Positions 1 to 6,543 of a DNA stretch of 15,224 nt are shown here, in pieces (position 1 is the stretch's first letter; every line of letters starts with the position of its first letter). The DNA is from JAYEKL01 sp034660995 (GTDB lineage: Bacteria > Patescibacteriota > Minisyncoccia > JAHIHE01 > JAGLIN01), in NCBI GenBank assembly GCA_034660995.1, contig JAYEKL010000053.1, positions 1 through 15,224 of the forward strand, read 5' to 3'. A program made the position numbers and the translations under genes. The notes under the pieces were generated by a model. That model was not told where the DNA came from. It ran no database searches and saw only the letters and a program-made list of their open reading frames with translations.

Positions 1-213
1 TATTTGTTGCTTCGCAGCCTACCCCTCTCAAGAGGGGAATAATCTATTTGTTGCTTCGCAGCCTACCCCTCTCAAGAGGGGAATAATCTATTTGTTGCTT
101 CGCAGACTGCCCATCTCAAGAGGGGAATAATCTATTTGTTGCTTCGCAGACTGCCCATCTCAAGAGGGGAATAATCTATTTGTTGCTTCGCAGCCTACCC
201 CTCTCAAGAGGGG
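1..213. repeat. Tandem array of five 44-bp hairpin repeats
   Basis: Five head-to-tail units start at 1, 45, 89, 133 and 177; the last is cut short at 213. Units 1, 2 and 5 carry the palindrome CCCCTCTCAAGAGGGG (7-bp arms, 2-nt loop). Units 3 and 4 differ from them in the same few bases around the left arm, which breaks one pair. A second small dyad, TGC-TTC-GCA, sits in each unit. No unique spacer separates the copies. The array begins at the first base of the window, so its true left end is not seen. Its right edge lies directly against the superoxide dismutase reading frame. Confidence 0.95.
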
Positions 214-683
214 ATAAATGTTTGTATTATGCTTTTCAATCTGCATTAAAAGAAGCCTCCTAGTGCATTTACAATAGGCCAAAATCGCCCACCAAGAACC
301 TTCAACGCTCAAAGCTGTTTGCACGAATTCTTTTTGAAATCTTTCAAAACTTCCAAATTCGTCATTGATTATATTTAGCAATTCTCCGTTCGGACTTTCT
401 TTTCTGTTTTTTGCTGGAACAAGATTATTCCAAAAAAGAGAATGCAAAAGATAACCACCAAGATTGAATGACAAATCTTTTAAAATCGCTTTCATATCTA
501 AATCTACATTTTCGTTTCTAGCTTTATCCATTTTTTAAAAGCCGTGTTAACACCAGTAGCATACCCCTGATGATGTTTTTGATGATGTATCTTTAATTGT
601 TTTTCAGAAATATATGGCACAAGTGCATCATAAGCATACGGCAAATCAAACAGTTTATAGAACTTTTTTTCATCTATATTCAT
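214..683 (-). pseudogene. sod: Fe/Mn superoxide dismutase, frameshifted and 3'-truncated
   Basis: Superoxide dismutase converts superoxide to hydrogen peroxide and oxygen. The N-terminal part reads from ATG at 683 in one frame (51 codons, including IHHQKHHQGYA with the first metal-ligand His at residue 33). It then continues in another frame from 531 with LGGYLLHSLFWNN (second His ligand, about residue 81 of the joined protein) and SVEGSWWAILAY. The two frames join if one A is added to the six-A run at 531-536, so a single-base deletion or sequencing error is likely. After the residues NTNIYP the frame runs into the 44-bp array and stops at 160. The C-terminal Asp and His ligands (DVWEHAY in the family) are therefore absent. 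As it stands the protein could not bind its metal. The missing end may lie beyond the array. No Shine-Dalgarno sequence precedes the ATG. Confidence 0.88.
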
Positions 684-750
684 ATTTTTATTTTTAATAT
701 TTATCTATTATGACTATAGCGCGATTCTTTTCTTTATTCCACTACGAATA

Positions 751-935
751 TTAGACTCACTACGTAATTAGTTTCTACTGCTCCGCCAGCTGGCGGATTG
801 GCCAAATTCTCCAAAAATTTTGTAGACACGCGATTAATCGCGTCTCTACTCGGGCTAAACCTCAAAAATTATTTGAAAAATTATACCTCATCCGCCCAAG
901 GCAGACATAATGAAACTAATACGCAATGAGTCTAA
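751..935 (+). mobile_element. MITE-like element, copy 1
   Basis: A 185-bp non-coding element is bounded by inverted repeats of about 25 bp: TTAGACTCACTACGTAATTA on the left, and TTAGACTCATTGCGTATTA as the complement of the right end. A flanking TA on each side may be the target duplication. The interior has a perfect 14-bp palindrome CCGCCAGCTGGCGG (783-796). Most of the body matches, in opposite orientation, the element at 7364-7544. No transposase is encoded, so it would have to be moved in trans. It fills most of the 371-bp stretch between the sod start and the DUF2330 gene. Confidence 0.75.
822..849. repeat. REP-like palindrome nested in MITE copy 1
   Basis: The core ACGCGATTAATCGCGT is a perfect 16-bp palindrome, flanked by GTAGA and TCTAC, giving an almost complete 28-bp dyad with a GTAG head. 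The related element at 7364-7544 has unrelated sequence at this place, so the palindrome looks like a later insertion or replacement. The GTAG head recalls REP palindromes. Confidence 0.7.
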
Positions 936-982
936 TAAATTGATTTGATTTTGATTTGACTTTTGTTGCAAAAATAGAAATA

Positions 983-991
983 TGCTATAAT
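983..991 (+). promoter_or_regulatory. Extended -10 promoter of the DUF2330 gene
   Basis: A perfect TATAAT (986-991) is preceded by TG one base upstream (983-984), the extended -10 form. No good -35 lies at 16-18 bp: TTGACT at 956 is 24 bp away and TTGCAA at 966 is 14 bp away. Transcription would begin near 998, giving a leader of about 57 nt without a Shine-Dalgarno sequence. Confidence 0.6.
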
Positions 992-1054
992 AGAACTGTA
1001 AAAAAGAATAAGGATTATACACAATTTAATCATATTTATCATTAATTAAAAATT

Positions 1055-2404
1055 ATGTTTAAAAAAATACTATCTTGTTTTTTAATTGTTGCCTTTTTAG
1101 CGCCGAGCCTTGTTTTAGCTGACGGTATGATGATTAAACCTGACCCTTATGGAAATCGCTGGGATTTTGTGAGTGAAAGCAATCAACAAGCTTATATTAG
1201 CTACGAAGACGGCTTGGAAAAATTAATTTTAAGTATTGGGTTGGAGGAAAAAGACAGCGAGGCAGTTTGGATCTTTCCAGTACCAGCAGATCCACAAAAG
1301 GTTGTTATTGATATTTTAACTGAAGCACCAGATTTAAGGGGCGAAGAAATAAACAAAAAAGCAAAATCAGAGTTAGAAGATATTAGAGAAGCATTGATAA
1401 TGACTCAAATTTATCCTGCATTTTTTACGTCACTTACTAATTCGGTAATATTATCAACGGGATCCAATAAAGGCTTGAGGTTCAGTGAAGACGGATATGG
1501 ATACCAGACAGATGTGACAGTATATGAACATTTAGAAAAAGAAGGAATGACTACTGAAATTATCACAGCTCGGACAAGCAAAGGTTTGCAAGAGTATTTT
1601 AAAAGCAAAAATTTAAACATAGAGCAAGATTCAATTCCTGCGTTAAACCATTATATTGGCGAAGAATTTACTTTTGTCGCCTCATGGATTTCAAAAAACC
1701 CTACGGTAAAATCTAGTTCAAAACAGAAGCAAAAGGGCGTTTTTGTTACTTTCCCAACAAAAAAAATATACTACCCGCTTGTATTAACCAGTGTTTATGG
1801 AAGTGAGAGAATTCCAACAACGATTAGAATAATGGGATTTGTTAGTCCAAAAGTATTTGGAGATATAAAAAATTATACAGAAATAGAATATTACATTGAT
1901 AGCTATGTTAATTTAAATAATATAGACAATTTCTACAATGGCGATACTGAAAATGTAAAATATACAAAAATCGAAATGAATGCTCCATCAAAATTACTAA
2001 CCCAAGACTTGTGGATGAGCGCAAGACAACCACTTTCTACATATTTCCCTTCATTTATTAGCCAGCACCCATTTCTAACAGGAGTCATTCTATTAGTCTT
2101 AACTTCAATATTAGCAAGTGTATTAGCAAGTCTTGTTATCTTTCGTGAAGCAAGAAGTAAAAAAGAAATCTTAAGATTTAGTCTGCTAGGTCTCTTTAAT
2201 TGCCTTACTATTATTGCTCTAATTATTAGAATGCATTCTCTAAAAATAAAAAAGGATGAAGAGAAGATTAATAAATTAAGAGAGCAAGGGTATATAGTAA
2301 ATAGAAGAGATTGCAAAAGAAAAATAGCCTTTGTTTCTTTTTTCTCCATAACTTATATAATATTAGTTATCCTAACCATCAGCTTGATAGGAATAGCTCT
2401 ATAA
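1055..2404 (+). CDS. DUF2330 family exported membrane protein
   Basis: A 449-aa protein. Residues 1-22 form a signal peptide ending VLA, followed at once by DGMMIKPDPYG. The repeated aromatic/acidic pattern (AYISYEDGLEKLILSI, then VWIFPVPADP near residues 71-80) is that of DUF2330, a family of secreted or membrane-attached proteins without a known function. The extracellular part runs to about residue 335. Three hydrophobic helices follow (about 340-363, 372-392, 423-448), with a charged, Lys/Glu-rich loop between the last two. The start is the first ATG after an extended -10 promoter. The gene stands alone on this strand and ends at a strong hairpin shared with the convergent gene. Family assignment is by recognition of the N-terminal pattern; no biochemical role can be given. 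Confidence 0.8.
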   Translation: MFKKILSCFLIVAFLAPSLVLADGMMIKPDPYGNRWDFVSESNQQAYISYEDGLEKLILSIGLEEKDSEAVWIFPVPADPQKVVIDILTEAPDLRGEEINKKAKSELEDIREALIMTQIYPAFFTSLTNSVILSTGSNKGLRFSEDGYGYQTDVTVYEHLEKEGMTTEIITARTSKGLQEYFKSKNLNIEQDSIPALNHYIGEEFTFVASWISKNPTVKSSSKQKQKGVFVTFPTKKIYYPLVLTSVYGSERIPTTIRIMGFVSPKVFGDIKNYTEIEYYIDSYVNLNNIDNFYNGDTENVKYTKIEMNAPSKLLTQDLWMSARQPLSTYFPSFISQHPFLTGVILLVLTSILASVLASLVIFREARSKKEILRFSLLGLFNCLTIIALIIRMHSLKIKKDEEKINKLREQGYIVNRRDCKRKIAFVSFFSITYIILVILTISLIGIAL

Positions 2405-2435
2405 AAAACTTTTTAGGAACTTTTTTTGTGAAAAC

Positions 2436-2467
2436 AAAACACTTCAGTCTTCTGACTGAAGTGTTTT
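2436..2467. terminator. Bidirectional terminator between convergent genes
   Basis: A perfect 14-bp stem (AAAACACTTCAGTC with GACTGAAGTGTTTT) closes a TTCT loop. The stem ends in an A/T tract on each side, so it can end transcription of the plus-strand gene (stop at 2404) and of the minus-strand gene (stop at 2515). It is the strongest hairpin between these two genes. Confidence 0.85.
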
Positions 2468-2514
2468 CATTAAATTAGATTTGCAAAACTTATTTGAAAT
2501 AATCTTTTAATATT

Positions 2515-4122
2515 TTATTGGAAAAAATCAAACATTCTTTCAAATCCGCTATAAATTGACACTGATTCTCCCAGAACATAACCATTTTCTATACCCCCAC
2601 CTTCATAACCAATTTTATTATTTTCTTTAAAACCCGAAGAAGAATCTATTTCATCTTTATTGTCAACTCCCATTATTTTTTCTACATCTTTCGGCTTTTC
2701 AATTCTTAGAGGCTTATTAAATTCACTAAAAGAAAAATCTAAATCAAATTTAATTTTTATTTTTCCATCTGGTCCCATTTCTTCCTCAAAAAAATTATAA
2801 GCATATTCTTCGTAATTTCTTTTTTCGCCTTGTGGTTCTGTGCTAATTTTGGGACAACTAGAACCCTCAACTTCCTCCTGAACATATCCGCTTTTCCCTG
2901 TAGAATCAACACACCATTTATCAGTTGTTGCAACCATTTCTTCCCAGATTGCGTAAGAATCTTTATCCGTTATAATATTTTCTGACTTTATTTTTCGCGC
3001 ATAATAAGAAGAGGCGTTAAAATTATCATAACTTCCTGAATATTTATAATGATTTTTTAAACTTGTTTCAATATAACTTATTTTTGACTTGGTACTGCTG
3101 TCTTCTTTTTTCGCCTCAGTTTCTCCATACATCTTACTGACAATCTGCTTAAAATCTTCCGTGTTATAGTCTCCAACAATTTTGATTTGATACAAATATT
3201 TATCTCTCTTTCCTATCCATAATTCAGTATAAATATTTTCAAAAATTCTATTTAATAATTCTTCTTTATTTTCATCTTTTAAACGTTCTACTCCGTAATA
3301 ATATCCTTTATTTGATAATTGCAATTCTTCTATTAAATCTGCAAAACCAACACCATCTAATTTCACCTTATAATGATATACTTCGATATTTCCCAGTTTT
3401 TCATCTCCTAAGTCCTCTTCAAATTTTAACAATTCATATTTATCTATCTCTTTAAAATCAAGAAGATTAGAATCATCTTCAAGGCTATAACTTCCCTCAT
3501 CAGTATATCCCGACATAAGCCATTTACCTTTATAGATCCTTAATTCGTTTCCAAGCATTATCCCCATAATGCCAAAATCATAATCATTCAATCTATAATA
3601 CAAATCATCTTTCCCTATAGTTATACAATCCAAATCAAGAGAAATATTTTCACCTCCCCCTTCAGCTAAAATATCTACTTCAACATCTAGATTAGAATGT
3701 GTTTTTATATTGTCTAAATCTGTTTTATCTATACCTCCAGAAATAGCTATATCAATAACAGAAGCAATATCAATTGGAATATTTTTACTTTCAACAATCA
3801 TCAAGGTATCAGTTTTTGCTACCCCATTAAATTTAAGAGTTTTTATATCTTTCATCACTTTTTTTGAAGATTCTAAAACTTGTTGCGGAGTTTCTTCTGT
3901 ATAAACATATTTTTCTTCCTCTTGGATCATCTTCTCCTTCTCATTTATAAGAACAAAGGACAGAGAGGAAATAAAAATTACCAAGAATACAAAACCCAAA
4001 ACTGTTAACACAATTAAACCATTCCCCTCTTCTCCGCTCACTTGTTTAAATTCTTCAGTATTGTTTATGTTTTTTTTCTTTTTATTGTCTGACGGATAAT
4101 ATTTTTTGTTTTCTTTTTTCAT
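2515..4122 (-). CDS. Single-pass envelope protein, LppX/LolA-like domain with pilin-like insertion
   Basis: A 535-aa protein. Residues 1-34 are Lys/Asn-rich and probably cytoplasmic; 35-59 are one transmembrane helix without a signal cleavage site. Residues about 78-335 (QQVLESSKKVMKDIKTLKFNG onward, ending LYQIKIVGDYNTEDF) resemble the beta-rich LppX/LolA-type fold common in envelope proteins. Residues 343-424 look like the globular head of a CPR type IV pilin: a helical stretch ISYIETSLKNHY, a YSGSYDNF segment, then WCVDSTGKSGYV and a second Cys (C404 and C423, a likely disulfide). After it, FDLDFSFSEFNKPLRIEKP reads like the last strands of the LppX-type domain, so the pilin-like part seems inserted. 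The tail is Gly/Glu-rich. No Shine-Dalgarno sequence is seen. The domain calls are from pattern recognition and should be tested by structure prediction. Confidence 0.6.
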   Translation of the reverse strand: MKKENKKYYPSDNKKKKNINNTEEFKQVSGEEGNGLIVLTVLGFVFLVIFISSLSFVLINEKEKMIQEEEKYVYTEETPQQVLESSKKVMKDIKTLKFNGVAKTDTLMIVESKNIPIDIASVIDIAISGGIDKTDLDNIKTHSNLDVEVDILAEGGGENISLDLDCITIGKDDLYYRLNDYDFGIMGIMLGNELRIYKGKWLMSGYTDEGSYSLEDDSNLLDFKEIDKYELLKFEEDLGDEKLGNIEVYHYKVKLDGVGFADLIEELQLSNKGYYYGVERLKDENKEELLNRIFENIYTELWIGKRDKYLYQIKIVGDYNTEDFKQIVSKMYGETEAKKEDSSTKSKISYIETSLKNHYKYSGSYDNFNASSYYARKIKSENIITDKDSYAIWEEMVATTDKWCVDSTGKSGYVQEEVEGSSCPKISTEPQGEKRNYEEYAYNFFEEEMGPDGKIKIKFDLDFSFSEFNKPLRIEKPKDVEKIMGVDNKDEIDSSSGFKENNKIGYEGGGIENGYVLGESVSIYSGFERMFDFFQ

Positions 4123-4221
4123 TTTTTTCTTTTTAAAGATTAATTATAATTTTTTACTCTTTTACACATTTATCTATATAGAGAAAATTAAGAATATAAA
4201 AAGATATCAATTATTTTTTAA

Positions 4222-4312
4222 AGGGAAGAGATTAGATTAAGAAGATGGGTCTCGAATACCCAAGGTCTAACCTCTCTCGTTGGTTCAGTGTCTCTGACCT
4301 GAACCAGCTATT
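4222..4312. ncRNA. Candidate structured RNA or leader, strand uncertain
   Basis: Within very AT-rich surroundings this stretch is clearly richer in G and C and folds into two adjacent domains. The first is AGAGATTAGA (4227-4236) with TCTAACCTCT (4266-4275), enclosing TGGGT-CTCGAAT-ACCCA (4246-4262). The second is GTTGGTTCAG (4279-4288) with CTGAACCAGC (4299-4308) and an inner GTC/GAC pair. Each strand tolerates one arm only through a G-U pair, so the active strand cannot be chosen. On the minus strand it would be the leader of the gene at 2515-4122, with a TATAAG box near 4335, or the 3' region of the gene at 4387. It matches no RNA class I can name. Confidence 0.4.
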
Positions 4313-4386
4313 TCTATCTCACTGTTATTTATAATCTTATAGTAAGGTATAGTTTTAGAAATTAATTAATCAAATCTTTTTTAAAT

Positions 4387-4953
4387 TTATTTTTCAAAAT
4401 CTTCCTCATGAAAAAATTCATGAATATCACCAAAACAAACTATTAAACAAGCAAGATTTTGTCTCATTATTTCTTCATTTCTATTCCAGTCAAAATCTTT
4501 CATTTTCACAGGTGATTCCATTAAGAAATATTGAAAGAAAATTTCTGAAGGAATAATATCTTTTTCGTATAAATCTTGATCTGTTATACTCTCAAAATCA
4601 TCACAGGATTTCAAATTTATAAACTCAGCTAAACCATGAAACATTGTATTAAAAAATAATTCATACAACTTCTCATACTCCTTTTTACTATAAAATTCTT
4701 TTGATAAACTACCTAATCTTTGCAATCCATTTTTATCAGCAGATTTCTTCTCCTCTAATTCCCCTGCCATTTCCCACATAAGAAAGAACTTACCAACGCC
4801 ATTTTCTTCACTTAATAATTCATCAAAAACATCTTTCAGGTCAATTCTTTTTAATAAATTTTGAATTGCTTTTTTATGTAAAACTGGATCTTTCTCTAAA
4901 AAATATCCCTCAAAATCAGCATCAAAATTTTTTATCTGTTTATCTTTTTTCAT
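4387..4953 (-). CDS. Hypothetical protein, 188 aa, soluble and acidic
   Basis: I do not recognise this protein. It has no signal peptide and no membrane helix. It is rich in Glu, Lys and Phe and appears mostly helical, with several amphipathic stretches (for example KKAIQNLLKRIDLKDVFDEL near the N-terminus, and a LYELFFNTMFHGLAEFINL segment in the middle). The C-terminus contains ACLIVCFGDIHEFFHEEDF. The ATG at 4953 is the first in-frame start and lacks a Shine-Dalgarno sequence, as do most genes here. Codon use and composition agree with its neighbours, so it is probably a real gene. It lies between the restriction-modification remnant and the structured segment at 4222-4312, on the same strand as both flanking genes. 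Confidence 0.65.
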   Translation of the reverse strand: MKKDKQIKNFDADFEGYFLEKDPVLHKKAIQNLLKRIDLKDVFDELLSEENGVGKFFLMWEMAGELEEKKSADKNGLQRLGSLSKEFYSKKEYEKLYELFFNTMFHGLAEFINLKSCDDFESITDQDLYEKDIIPSEIFFQYFLMESPVKMKDFDWNRNEEIMRQNLACLIVCFGDIHEFFHEEDFEK

Positions 4954-5037
4954 AAAAACATTTTATTTATACTAATCTTTTTTATTAAATCCTAATTTTG
5001 TTTATAGAAATATTACCTTAAATTTAAAATAATATAT

Positions 5038-5355
5038 CTATATCTTTTCCATTTCACGTTCTTTAACTCTTTTCGCATACAAATTTTTCTGAAACTCAAA
5101 GAAAATTGAACGAATCTCATCAACATCACCTAATGATTTTTCAGCATTTGCGATAGCATGATATTTTATATTCAGTAAAACTGGCAATTTCTCCGCGATT
5201 TCCGGTTTCGCCCGTTCTCCCCTAGACAAAATTCGTCCATCTGTAATTTTACAAACATTGCGTTCTCGCAGGACTTTTGACCCGTCAACTTCTCCCCAAC
5301 CACTCGCCTTTAATTTTGGATCAATATACTCCGCTCTTGTTTCTGCTTCGTTCAT
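5038..5355 (-). pseudogene. hsdR: Type I restriction HsdR remnant with the middle deleted
   Basis: HsdR is the motor and nuclease subunit of type I restriction enzymes, usually about 800-1100 residues; only 105 remain. Residues 1-54 (EAETRAEYIDPKLKASGWG, then GRILSRGERAKPEIA) match the conserved HsdR N-terminus. In the family KPEIA is followed by the nuclease strand DYVL and an EAK motif; here it is followed directly by EKLPVLLNIKYHAIANA and IRSIFFEFQKNLYA, which resemble the extreme C-terminus of HsdR. The simplest reading is an in-frame deletion of nearly the whole gene, including nuclease and helicase domains. The ATG lies 5 bp after the fic stop, as in intact hsdM-hsdS-fic-hsdR operons. 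The N-terminal identity is firm, the C-terminal one is moderate. A functional micro-protein is possible but unsupported. Confidence 0.72.
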
Positions 5356-5360
5356 AATAT

Positions 5361-5903
5361 TTATTTTATAATCTTAATCAAATCCAAAAAGGCATAAACC
5401 TTGCCTCGTTCTTGCTTTGGAGTAATATCAACAATAATTTTAGCCTTCAAAAATTTTTCTATCAAAGTATATAGCGTTTGATTGTTTGAAACTTTTGAAA
5501 GTTTTTTAATAGATTGAGCAGTGAAGCGAGGCTTGATAAACAAAGCATCTAAAAAAGAATTAGCGTAAAATGAATTAATATCAGGCATTCGTTCTTTCAT
5601 CTCTTTGTAAAGTTTTTCAATTTTTGCAACTCTACCAAGAGTAAGCTTTGTTTGTTCGAAAATTGCATCAAGAAAAAATTTTATCCAAGGAATCCAATTT
5701 TCTTTTTCACTCACTTCGCGTAATAATTCATAATATATATCCCGATTCTCTTCCAAAAATTCGCTGATATAAATATTAGGATAAGCTGTAATTTTCTTTT
5801 CATACAAAAACAAAGGAATAAGCAATCTTCCTACTCTTCCGTTTCCGTCCAAAAACGGATGCATTGCTTCAAATTGATAATGCGCTATCGCAAAAAGATT
5901 TTT
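5361..5903 (-). pseudogene. fic: Fic family protein, C-terminal half only
   Basis: Fic proteins transfer AMP or related groups from nucleotides to target hydroxyls. The fragment contains the full catalytic motif HPFLDGNGRVGR, preceded in frame by KNLFAIAHYQFEAM, and the following helices (YISEFLEENRDIYYELL). A C-terminal winged-helix-like part starts near PRFTAQSIKKLSKVSNNQTLY. The frame extends upstream of the ATG at 5864 to a stop at 5904-5906, so about the first half of a normal protein of some 350-380 residues is missing, including the region that usually binds target and nucleotide. The break leads into AT-rich sequence and then the REP array. Fic genes often sit between hsdS and hsdR in type I loci, which fits the HsdR remnant 5 bp downstream. 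An internal start at 5864 would give a 167-aa product that lacks the core fold. Confidence 0.85.
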
Positions 5904-6038
5904 TTATCATATTTTTAGCTTAATTTAACTACTAGAATTATATTAGATATTATTCTAGTTTGCAACCCTTTTCTAGAATAAGCATAAAATTTATTCTAAA
6001 GTCTGGAATAAGCTCCTATAAATCATCAATTTTTGTCT
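5904..6038. other. AT-rich junction between fic fragment and REP array
   Basis: This 135-bp stretch has no reading frame that continues Fic or any other recognised protein. It carries short related motifs, TCTAGAATAAGC at 5972 and TCTGGAATAAGC at 6002, and several CTAGAAT-like words. It marks the place where recognisable fic sequence ends. Confidence 0.5.
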
Positions 6039-6527
6039 GTAGGGGCAGACCTGTGTGTCTGCCCTGAATTGTGTGTCTGCCCTGACCTGTGTGTCTGCCT
6101 TGAATGTGGGGTTAAATAATGTTTTATTGTGTTTTCAGGATAGACACATAGGTCTATCCCTACGACGGCAATTTTAAATTATTCCATCATCATTGTAGGG
6201 GCAGACCTGTGTGTCTGCCCTGAATTGTGTGTNNNNNNNNNNNNNNNNNNNNNNNNNNNNNNNNNNNNNNNNNNNNNNNNNNNNNNNNNNNNNNNNNNNN
6301 NNNNNNNNNNNNNNNNNNNNNNNNNNNNNNNNGTGGGGTTAAATAATGTTTTATTGTGTTTTCAGGATAGACACATAGGTCTATCCCTACGACGGCAATT
6401 TTAAATTATTCCATCATCATTGTAGGGGCAGACCTGTGTGTCTGCCCTGAATTGTGTGTTCGCCTTGAATGTGGAATGAATTTTGTTTTATCGCGTTTTC
6501 AGGGTTGACACACAGGTCAACCCCTAC
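6039..6527. repeat. REP/BIME array next to a RAYT gene
   Basis: Six palindromes with a GTAG head, about 26 bp each, alternate in direction: plus at 6039-6064, 6195-6220 and 6422-6447; minus at 6138-6163, 6365-6390 and 6502-6527. There are three stem subtypes: GGGCAGAC/GTCTGCCC, GGATAGAC/GTCTATCC and GGGTTGAC/GTCAACCC, all with the loop CTGTGT or CTATGT. The stem changes are compensated on both arms. Between 6065 and 6105 two partial copies of the right arm are stacked in tandem. The last palindrome ends 16 bp from the stop codon of the adjacent RAYT gene, whose family is known to act on such palindromes. The array is broken by the assembly gap. Confidence 0.9.
6233..6332. other. Assembly gap of 100 N inside the REP array
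   Basis: Exactly 100 N, probably a scaffolder placeholder of unknown real length. The 127 bp before the gap (6106-6232) are identical to the 127 bp after it (6333-6459), so the gap falls in an unresolved repeat and the number of units is not known. Confidence 0.98.
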
Positions 6528-6543
6528 AACGATTATTTATTTT

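Noticed and set aside
1..213. Regular repeat array that could be taken for a CRISPR
   Set aside because: The whole 44-bp period is repeated with no variable spacer, and no cas gene is present.
1933..2349. 138-codon minus-strand frame
   Set aside because: Antisense shadow of the DUF2330 protein's C-terminal helices; no start signals or family pattern.
4244..4264. TGGGT-CTCGAAT-ACCCA looks like a tRNA T arm on the plus strand
   Set aside because: No acceptor stem, anticodon arm or D arm fits around it; the outer stem pairs differently.
5361..5864. Fic fragment as an intact 167-aa gene
   Set aside because: The family sequence continues in frame upstream of the ATG to an abrupt stop, so the ATG is an internal Met of a truncated gene.
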